This document shows positions 57,630 through 64,000 of a stretch of DNA of 64,000 bases, one piece after another (positions within the stretch are counted from its first letter, which is position 1; the number at the start of each line of letters is the position of its first letter). A program made the translations under genes and the position numbers. Origin of the DNA: Gilliamella sp. ESL0441 (GTDB taxonomy: Bacteria > Pseudomonadota > Gammaproteobacteria > Enterobacterales > Orbaceae); contig NZ_CP048264.1 of assembly GCF_019469185.1 (NCBI RefSeq), positions 682,001 through 746,000 on the forward strand, read 5' to 3'. Under the pieces are notes generated by a model. It was given only the letters and a program-made list of their open reading frames with translations. It was not told the origin of the DNA and made no database searches.

Positions 57630-58805
57630 ATGAAAAAAATCGCTTTTGTAGCTCATGAATTTGGACTCTACCCTGGTCACGGCGGTATAGCAAGCTATCT
57701 ATATAATATAGCAAAATATATACTTGAAAATACCAGTCATGAAGTTTATGTCATGGCTGAGGCATATGATGAAAATTGTGATATTTATGCTAATCAAAAA
57801 TTTTCTTTTTTTCCAATTCATTCTGGGGATCTATTAAATAAAAGACAAGCTATTTTAGATAAAATGAATGTTATAAAGCCTGATTATATAGAGTTTGCAG
57901 ATTATTTAGCATTGGGTTTACATTGTGTTATTGAAAAAGCAAGGAAAACAGCTTTTCATAATACATTACTAATAACAAATCATCATACAGCCACTCGAGA
58001 ATGCTTTGAGTGGAGTACAAATAAGGACATTTTATATGCTCCTATTTATCTTCAGCAAATTTATCATGAAGAAAAAACTCAAATGGAACTCAGTGATTAC
58101 AATTTTTCTCCATCTACATTTTTAGGTGAATATATCCCTGAAAAATATAATCTTTCAAAAAAAACTTTAGTTTTTGCAAATCCGTTATATGGCAAATTAG
58201 AAAGTTGTTGGGAGTTGAAAGAAAAATATAAAGATGAGGTTGATTTTAGTCTTTATGAAAATAGTTTTAATATCGTTTTGATCACTAGATTTGAAGGTAG
58301 AAAAAGACACGATAGATTAGTAAATGCTTTCATTAAGTTATTAAATCTGAATATCGATTGTAATTTATTCCTTATCGGAAATTCCGCTGAAGACCCTTTA
58401 ACGAATAAAGATTGTCGTTATGTTCTCTATAAAGGAATTGATGAAAAGTATTTAAAAAATATATTTTTTTATGACTTTATGTCAATTAAACAACAAGAGA
58501 AGTTTTTAGCTATTTGTAATCTTTCTGTTATGCCTTCTTCTTATGAAAATCAACCGATGGCGATGATTGAGTCTGTTTTGAGAGATATACCCGTTATAGC
58601 TTCAAAATACAGTGGATGTAAAGATTATTCTCCAGAATGTATGCTTTTTGATCCTTTCAAAGAAGATGATGATTTATTTTTAACTATAAAAAATTTTATT
58701 GATTTATCAGTTAATGATAGAAAACGAATTAGCGAAAAACAAAGAGAACTTTTGAATAAAATCATATCACCAGAAGTTTGTATTTTACCAAGATTTTCAT
58801 TATGA
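57630..58805 (+). CDS. GT4-type (GT-B fold) glycosyltransferase
   Basis: This 391-aa protein opens with KKIAFVAHEFGLYPGHGGIA, a Gly-rich acceptor-side loop of GT-B enzymes. The C-terminal half has ITRFEGRKRHDRLVNAFIKL and the GT4 EX7E-type region SSYENQPMAMIESVLRDIPV, which binds the nucleotide sugar. I chose ATG 57630, the natural start of the Rossmann fold; the longer frame begins at a TTG 45 nt upstream and has no ribosome site. Cytoplasmic or membrane-peripheral action in LPS or capsule assembly is likely. Confidence 0.8.
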   Translation: MKKIAFVAHEFGLYPGHGGIASYLYNIAKYILENTSHEVYVMAEAYDENCDIYANQKFSFFPIHSGDLLNKRQAILDKMNVIKPDYIEFADYLALGLHCVIEKARKTAFHNTLLITNHHTATRECFEWSTNKDILYAPIYLQQIYHEEKTQMELSDYNFSPSTFLGEYIPEKYNLSKKTLVFANPLYGKLESCWELKEKYKDEVDFSLYENSFNIVLITRFEGRKRHDRLVNAFIKLLNLNIDCNLFLIGNSAEDPLTNKDCRYVLYKGIDEKYLKNIFFYDFMSIKQQEKFLAICNLSVMPSSYENQPMAMIESVLRDIPVIASKYSGCKDYSPECMLFDPFKEDDDLFLTIKNFIDLSVNDRKRISEKQRELLNKIISPEVCILPRFSL

Positions 58806-58846
58806 TTTTTTTTATTATTTTCAATAGTTTATAGGAGGGATTGTTT

Positions 58847-59899
58847 GTGAAGGATATTTCTCTTGTCATCCATGGGGAAGGTTGTAGACATTGGCTTGAA
58901 AAAATTTTTAAAGATTTAAAAAAGTCAGAAATAGTTTTTAAAGAAATTGTGATTGTAAGTTATCATCATGATATGAAAATTTATAATGATTTTTTAAAAT
59001 CAAATCAATTAGTTGCTAAAATTAAATTAATCAGCTGTTTTGATTTGCTAAACCCTGGTTTTTTCAATATTAATAGGCAAATAAATTGTGTTAGGGAAGG
59101 ATTAAAACATGTATCTCATGATTCATTTGTAATAAAACTTAGAAATGATCAAAGCATAAATTTTTCTTTAGTTGCTTCTCATTTGGATAAGTTAAAAACT
59201 TCAATGATTCTTACGACTAATTGTTATACTAGATCTGATCGTTTATACCATCCTTCAGATATGCTGCTAGCTGGAAAAAAGAGTGATTTAGAAAAATACT
59301 TTTCATGTCCTTTTATGACAAATACCCATTTAGGGTATATGTTGCAAGTTGAAAAGGAGTTTGAGGATTCCAATTACTCATTAAAAGCATTAGATTGCAC
59401 ACCAGAGTCTTATTTGTTCAAAAATTATATAAAAAGTAATGGTTGGGATATAAAAAATACTAAAGAAGACAGTTTGTCATCAATGAAAAAATTCATCTAT
59501 TTAGTGGATAGTTGGAATATTGATTTTCGTTGGAAAGATAATCGGGTTCCATTTTTACCTAAAGGTAGTTTGGTGCTTCCATATTATTTTGATCTAGCAC
59601 CATTTAGAAATGGGCCAGTAGAGAAATGTAGATGTATAAATAACCATAAACTTTTGAATAAATCCCCTTCAATTAAAGATTTTTATTTTATTTCATTAAG
59701 TAAGTTTGTTTATGGACTCAAATTTAGTATTAAATTGAAGAAAATTAACTATAAAGTAAATTATAAATTTCTCAAAATTGTTAGATGTTTAGCTTACATT
59801 TTACCTTATATTTTTGTTTTTAATAAGATATCAAAAATAGAAAAAAGAATAGCAGTGTGCAAAGAGAGATATAAAATGTATAAAAATCTTATCAAATAG
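58847..59899 (+). CDS. WavE-family LPS glycosyltransferase, second copy
   Basis: This 350-aa protein starts at GTG 58847, since AGGAGG (58833-58838) lies 8 nt upstream; the TTG at 58841 would be only 2 nt from it. ISLVIHGEGCRHWLEKIFKD, KLRNDQ (donor site) and YHPSDMLLAGKKSDLEKYF align with the copy at 52470, as does TPESYLF for its APEQFIF. Identity elsewhere is low, so the duplication is old. The C-terminus is basic. Confidence 0.7.
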   Translation: MKDISLVIHGEGCRHWLEKIFKDLKKSEIVFKEIVIVSYHHDMKIYNDFLKSNQLVAKIKLISCFDLLNPGFFNINRQINCVREGLKHVSHDSFVIKLRNDQSINFSLVASHLDKLKTSMILTTNCYTRSDRLYHPSDMLLAGKKSDLEKYFSCPFMTNTHLGYMLQVEKEFEDSNYSLKALDCTPESYLFKNYIKSNGWDIKNTKEDSLSSMKKFIYLVDSWNIDFRWKDNRVPFLPKGSLVLPYYFDLAPFRNGPVEKCRCINNHKLLNKSPSIKDFYFISLSKFVYGLKFSIKLKKINYKVNYKFLKIVRCLAYILPYIFVFNKISKIEKRIAVCKERYKMYKNLIK

Positions 59900-59938
59900 T
59901 TTAGACCATGTATTGGTTTAAAAGTTAAATTGAATATA

Positions 59939-59968
59939 TTGTTAATATTTTTCTTTTTTTAATATAAT
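59939..59968 (+). promoter_or_regulatory. Candidate promoter within the glycan locus
   Basis: TTGTTA (59939-59944), an 18-bp spacer and TATAAT (59963-59968) lie about 35 nt before the next gene. High AT content raises the chance of random matches. Confidence 0.4.
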
Positions 59969-60002
59969 AAAGACTATTTTATTATTTATTGGTAAATTTT
60001 CC

Positions 60003-60953
60003 ATGAAAACAGTTAAAAGAATTGCTATCCAACTGTTTGGTCATTTAAGAACGTTTGAATATACTTTTGAATCATTCAAAAAGTATTTATTAGAAGAAAA
60101 TATGTTGGATAAATATCAAATAGATATTTTTATTCATACTTGGGATGAATTAGATCATTCGACAATCAATTATCGTAATTTAGATGGCAAGTCTCTAACA
60201 AATAAATTATTAACTGATGAACTTATTTCATTGGTTAATAAGTTATATCAGCCAAAAAAAATAGCAATTGAATCACAATTGGATTGTAATAATGAAGTTT
60301 TAATAGAAAAAATAGGGAGGTTTCCTCGAGCTAAAAAAGGGTGTTTAAATAATTCTTATTCAATTTATATGGTCAATAAATTGCGTCATACATTTCAAAA
60401 AGAGGAAAATATTGAGTATGATTGGGTGGTTGTGACTAGACCTGATATTCTATTTAAATCTCCCTTTCGAATAGATGATATTATTCATTGTTATGCAAAT
60501 TTTGGTTTTGAAATACCAAAAAATGTAATTTTTCATGGTTTCAATCCTTTTGGAAGAGGTAATATGGTTGAGGACCCTCAATTTTTAGCTGGCTCAGACT
60601 TGATTTTTTTTGGAAAACCAGAGGATATTGATAAATCATCCTCCTTATATTTAGAATTTAATCTTAATATTTCAATAGACCATTTTTATTGTATGGAAGT
60701 TTGGTGGGCGGATTTTTGGAAAAAAAAAGGTCTATCTCCATATCCAATAAATTATAAACATGGACCTGATTTTGATGTTATAAAAACGCAAATGTTGGAA
60801 AGCAAGAGTTTTAAACAAAGTTCGAAGTTTAAATATCGTAAAAGGCTTTTGTTTATTTCTTTATTAAGCATATTTCCTTATTGTATTGTGAAAGGTAAAA
60901 TAAATAAATTACGTAAGAATATTGAATTTATCAAAACTTTTTACAAAATGTAG
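60003..60953 (+). CDS. Probable glycosyltransferase of a surface-glycan locus
   Basis: This 316-aa protein starts KRIAIQLFGHLRTFEYTFES, an N-terminal pattern (QLFGHLRTF) seen in capsule and LPS locus proteins of unassigned function. It has a donor-site candidate WVVVTRPDILFKSPFR, and its C-terminus ends in a basic amphipathic helix. YYPIN-like acceptor motifs are not recognisable. It has about 100-bp gaps on both sides, so it is probably its own transcription unit. Confidence 0.55.
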   Translation: MKTVKRIAIQLFGHLRTFEYTFESFKKYLLEENMLDKYQIDIFIHTWDELDHSTINYRNLDGKSLTNKLLTDELISLVNKLYQPKKIAIESQLDCNNEVLIEKIGRFPRAKKGCLNNSYSIYMVNKLRHTFQKEENIEYDWVVVTRPDILFKSPFRIDDIIHCYANFGFEIPKNVIFHGFNPFGRGNMVEDPQFLAGSDLIFFGKPEDIDKSSSLYLEFNLNISIDHFYCMEVWWADFWKKKGLSPYPINYKHGPDFDVIKTQMLESKSFKQSSKFKYRKRLLFISLLSIFPYCIVKGKINKLRKNIEFIKTFYKM

Positions 60954-61068
60954 TTTAGATTTACTTTAAGCAAATTTTTATAAAAAGCTAATAAAGTAAT
61001 GTCAAGCTGCTAATACTACTATGTTAGATATTTAACGTATTTTTTCCTAAATAATTGAGGTGGAAAGT

Positions 61069-62148
61069 TTGTATTCTCCAGCACCAGTATTGTCTGTTAT
61101 TATTCCTGTATATAATACCCAAGAATATTTACAAAAATGTTTAGATAGTATTATTAATCAAACAATGACTAATATAGAAATTATTTGTGTTAATGATGGA
61201 TCAACTGATAATTCTCTTTCTATACTTGAACACTATCAAAAAATAGACAGCAGAATTAATATTATTAATAAAAAAAATGGCGGTTTATCTTCAGCCAGAA
61301 ATATTGGTATTGAGCATGCTAAAGGTAAATATATCGCGTTTGTAGATTCTGATGATTACATTGAATTAAGTACTTATGAGAGAGCATTATTATATATTGA
61401 ACTATCCAATGTAGATCTTGTATATTTTTCCACAAGACTTGAGGTTGAACACAATTTTGATCGTTTACAAGATGAAAGTTATTTTGAACATAAATATAAA
61501 GGTTTAATTAATTTATCCCTAGATGTAATAAGAAATATGGACGTTTGTGCTTGGAATAAAATTTATAAACTTTCAATAATTGAAAAGTATAGTATTCGAT
61601 TTCCCGATGGATTATGGTATGAAGACAATCCTTTTTTTTGGTCCTATGCCTTAGTGAGTGATTCTGCATTTTTTTTGAATGATAAATTATATAATTATCG
61701 AATAAGAGCTAGCTCAATAATGAGTAGGAATAATGATAAAACTAGTAAACTTAATTACAAAACTACCCATAAATTAGACCCATTATTATGTTTTGAAAGT
61801 TTGCTCCATTTCGTATTTAAATGGAGTTTAGTCGAAAAATTTAAACCAGTTTTAGTTGACTTATTTATGCAAAAAATTTACGAGTCTCTACATCGTTTAT
61901 CTAAAAAAGAACGTAAATTAGCTTTAATGAAGTCAACAGAAATAACCAGAACTTTCAATCTGGAGTTTTATTTTCCAGATAATCAGTATATAAATTCTTT
62001 AATTGATAAATGTTACTATAAAATCCCTATGGTAAATCAATTTTTTCTGACAAAAAAACAAAGATTTTTGGGGGTTTGGGATGCTGATAAGTATTTTATT
62101 TTTTGTTTTTTAGGTATAAAAATAAAAATAAAAAAACAAAATTTTTAA
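61069..62148 (+). CDS. GT2-family (GT-A) glycosyltransferase
   Basis: This 359-aa protein has the textbook GT2 opening LSVIIPVYNTQEYLQKCLDS, ICVNDGSTDNS, NGGLSSARNIGIEHAKGKYI, and the metal-binding DSDDYIE. It transfers a sugar from a nucleotide donor on the cytoplasmic side of the inner membrane. I take TTG 61069, because GAGGTGG lies immediately upstream with normal spacing; GTG 61060 sits inside that ribosome site. The end (FLGIKIKIKKQ) is basic. Confidence 0.85.
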   Translation: MYSPAPVLSVIIPVYNTQEYLQKCLDSIINQTMTNIEIICVNDGSTDNSLSILEHYQKIDSRINIINKKNGGLSSARNIGIEHAKGKYIAFVDSDDYIELSTYERALLYIELSNVDLVYFSTRLEVEHNFDRLQDESYFEHKYKGLINLSLDVIRNMDVCAWNKIYKLSIIEKYSIRFPDGLWYEDNPFFWSYALVSDSAFFLNDKLYNYRIRASSIMSRNNDKTSKLNYKTTHKLDPLLCFESLLHFVFKWSLVEKFKPVLVDLFMQKIYESLHRLSKKERKLALMKSTEITRTFNLEFYFPDNQYINSLIDKCYYKIPMVNQFFLTKKQRFLGVWDADKYFIFCFLGIKIKIKKQNF

Positions 62149-62258
62149 TCTTTTATTCTGGTTAATACTTTGCGTATCATAAGAAAATAATAAAGTTAAC
62201 GAGTAAAAACTTATTTATAGTATAATGTACTATAATTTTATTAATGAAATACTTTGTT

Positions 62259-63995
62259 ATGTCTAAAAATTTAAATTCAATCACTACATTGAAGAAATTA
62301 TGGCCATTTATTAAACCGTTCAAAAAAGCATTAATTGTTGCCGTATTTGGACTTTTATTAAATGCAGCTACTGATGCAACTTTAATATCTTTGACTAAGC
62401 CAATACTTGATCATGGTTTAATGGACAAAAATTACTCGCTTCTAATTACAATTGCTATAGCTATTATAGGTTTAATTCTATTGAGAGGATTATCCAATTA
62501 TGTATCAACTTATTGTCTTTCCTGGCTATCAGGAAAAGTAGTTACTAAATTTAGACAAATGATTTTTAATCATCTGATTAAGAGTCCAATAAGTTTTCAT
62601 GATAGGCAATCGGTGGGCGATCTTGTCTCAGTTATTACATTTAACACCCAAATGTTATCTAAAGCCTCATCAGATGCACTAATTATTCTTATTCGTGAAA
62701 TAACTTATGCTATAGGATTATGTATAGTTATGATATATGGGAGCTGGAAATTAGCTTCGGTTCTTATAATTTTAGTTCCTCTAATTATTTTTGTAGCCCA
62801 GTTTATCGCTAAAAAATTTAGGAAAACAATTGCGTCAATGCAACAGGGTATGGGACAAATTACTACAGCAAGTGACGAAATGTTGAAAGGGCATAAAGAA
62901 ATTTTAATTTTCAATGCTAAAGACTATGAAAAAAGTAATTTTGCTAACATTACAAATCTTGTTCGACTAGGAATGTTAAAAATTGAGCTCGTTTCGAGAT
63001 TATCAACTCCTATTATCCAGTTAATAGCCACATTGGGGTTAGGTTTTATTCTTTATTTAGTCGCTAGCCAGAATTTAGATATTACGCCAGGTTCTTTTAC
63101 TGTCGTTTTTTCTGCGATGGTCGCAGTTATGCGGCCATTGCGAGAATTGACAAGTTTGCATGTAGAACTTCAAAAAGGGGCTATTGCATGTGAATCTTTA
63201 TTTTCTCTTTTGGATTCACCTCTTGAAAGTGATTATGGCACTATAGTAGCTGACAGAGTTAAAGGTGATATTGAGTTCAAAAATGTTAAGTTTACATATC
63301 CAACACGCAATATCCCTGCGCTTAATGATATCTCTTTAAATATAAAAGCAGGTCAAACAATTGCATTAGTCGGGCGTTCAGGCGCTGGTAAATCTACAAT
63401 TGCAAGCTTAATTCCACGATTTTATGATGTATCACAAGGTGAGATTCTTATCGATTCGGTAAATATTAAAGAATATACTTTGAAGTCTTTACGCCACCAA
63501 ATTGGTTATGTTTCTCAACGAGTACATTTGTTTAATGGAACGATTGCAGAAAATATTAGCTATGGAGAAAAAGATAAGTATACTCGAGAAGATATTATTC
63601 AAGCAGCAAAATTAGCAAATGCAATGGAGTTTATCGATAAACTGGAATTAGGTATAGATACAGAAATTGGTGATAATGGTGTTCTTTTATCTGGGGGGCA
63701 ACGACAACGAATTGCTATTGCTCGAGTTCTTTTACGAAACAATCCTATATTAATTCTTGATGAAGCAACTTCAGCTTTAGATAATGAATCAGAAAAGTTA
63801 GTTCAAGATGCGATTGAAACTCTTCAGAAAAATCGTACTTCAATTATAATTGCACATCGTTTATCAACGATTGAAAAAGCTGATAGAATTTTAGTAATTG
63901 ATGATGGAAAGGTTGTTGAAGATGGAAATCATTTCTCATTAGTGAATTTAAACGGTATTTATGCTCAAATGTATAAAATTCAATTTAATTCTTAA
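62259..63995 (+). CDS. msbA: Lipid A/LPS core flippase MsbA (ABC exporter)
   Basis: This 578-aa half-transporter works as a homodimer and flips lipid A-core across the inner membrane using ATP. Six TM helices occupy the first 300 residues. The NBD has Walker A GRSGAGKST (about 372-380), signature LSGGQ (477-481), Walker B ILILDE (497-502) and the H-loop IIAHRLST. GQ-x-TTASDEMLKGHKEILIF matches E. coli MsbA. I prefer ATG 62259, which gives an N-terminus like E. coli MsbA; ATG 62244 is an alternative. TATAAT at 62221 and 62231 are possible -10 boxes. In E. coli msbA precedes lpxK, which would lie beyond the window. Confidence 0.93.
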   Translation: MSKNLNSITTLKKLWPFIKPFKKALIVAVFGLLLNAATDATLISLTKPILDHGLMDKNYSLLITIAIAIIGLILLRGLSNYVSTYCLSWLSGKVVTKFRQMIFNHLIKSPISFHDRQSVGDLVSVITFNTQMLSKASSDALIILIREITYAIGLCIVMIYGSWKLASVLIILVPLIIFVAQFIAKKFRKTIASMQQGMGQITTASDEMLKGHKEILIFNAKDYEKSNFANITNLVRLGMLKIELVSRLSTPIIQLIATLGLGFILYLVASQNLDITPGSFTVVFSAMVAVMRPLRELTSLHVELQKGAIACESLFSLLDSPLESDYGTIVADRVKGDIEFKNVKFTYPTRNIPALNDISLNIKAGQTIALVGRSGAGKSTIASLIPRFYDVSQGEILIDSVNIKEYTLKSLRHQIGYVSQRVHLFNGTIAENISYGEKDKYTREDIIQAAKLANAMEFIDKLELGIDTEIGDNGVLLSGGQRQRIAIARVLLRNNPILILDEATSALDNESEKLVQDAIETLQKNRTSIIIAHRLSTIEKADRILVIDDGKVVEDGNHFSLVNLNGIYAQMYKIQFNS

Positions 63996-64000
63996 AAAAA

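Noticed and set aside
58841..58846. TTG start for the second WavE protein
   Set aside because: Only 2 nt separate it from AGGAGG, too close for initiation; GTG 58847 is spaced normally.

Overview
The window is AT-rich DNA of a gammaproteobacterium. Gene content and protein similarity (hinT-lpoB-nagZ, tyrR, yigL, hof genes, ygfX, mrcA, msbA) point to an enterobacteria-like relative, most likely the bee-gut family Orbaceae (Gilliamella type). That assignment is an inference from recollection, not a search.

Region 1 (1-25680) is a tandem array of eight paralogous genes of about 3.4 kb, all on the + strand. Seven are complete (1102-1121 aa) and the first is cut by the window edge. Each complete protein has an N-terminal WGR-like domain, a Pro/Lys-rich linker, a variable central part, a variable helical part and a nearly invariant C-terminus. 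The copies are mosaics: internal modules recur in different combinations, so sequence has been exchanged between copies. Spacers of 91-107 bp carry a GGGGC/GCCCC hairpin that is oriented to terminate minus-strand, not sense, transcription. A sense terminator appears only after the last copy, so the array may be one very long transcript.

Region 2 (25808-30601) begins with that terminator, whose 3' arm doubles as a promoter -35. It drives a tight three-gene operon: a helical protein, a one-TM DUF6384-like protein and a coiled-coil protein with a Ser/Gly tail. A decayed zinc-ribbon gene and a DUF2867 gene follow. This operon may work with the WGR proteins, but only proximity supports that. Decayed DNA with a LysR-family remnant (about 30602-31440) separates this from the core genome.

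Region 3 (31442-40259, mostly minus strand) holds tRNA-Gly, yhhL, rsmD, mrcA (PBP1a), ygfX (+), yigL-tusA, and a competence/pilus operon hofMN-hofO-hofP-hofQ in which hofM and hofN are fused.

Region 4 (40397-44113) is a tRNA operon (Val, Val, Lys) followed by three tandem 171-bp units. Each unit contains a chain of small hairpins and ends in the 3' end of tRNA-Lys, an arrangement strikingly like the rtT repeats of E. coli tyrT. A secreted protein of twenty Sel1 repeats follows.

Region 5 (44348-51419) is housekeeping: LysE/ArgO exporter, APC permease, YhfA-like OsmC protein, TauE/SafE permease, then hinT-lpoB-nagZ-tyrR. TyrR lacks the ACT domain and has an altered Walker B.

Region 6 (51422-63995) is a surface-polysaccharide locus: a dTDP-glucose dehydratase, two WavE-type transferases, a compact five-gene cassette (two nucleotidyltransferase-fold proteins, a GDPD-like protein, a HAD hydrolase, a cupin), further glycosyltransferases, and the lipid A flippase MsbA at the right edge. 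Together these look like LPS outer core/O-antigen modification genes.
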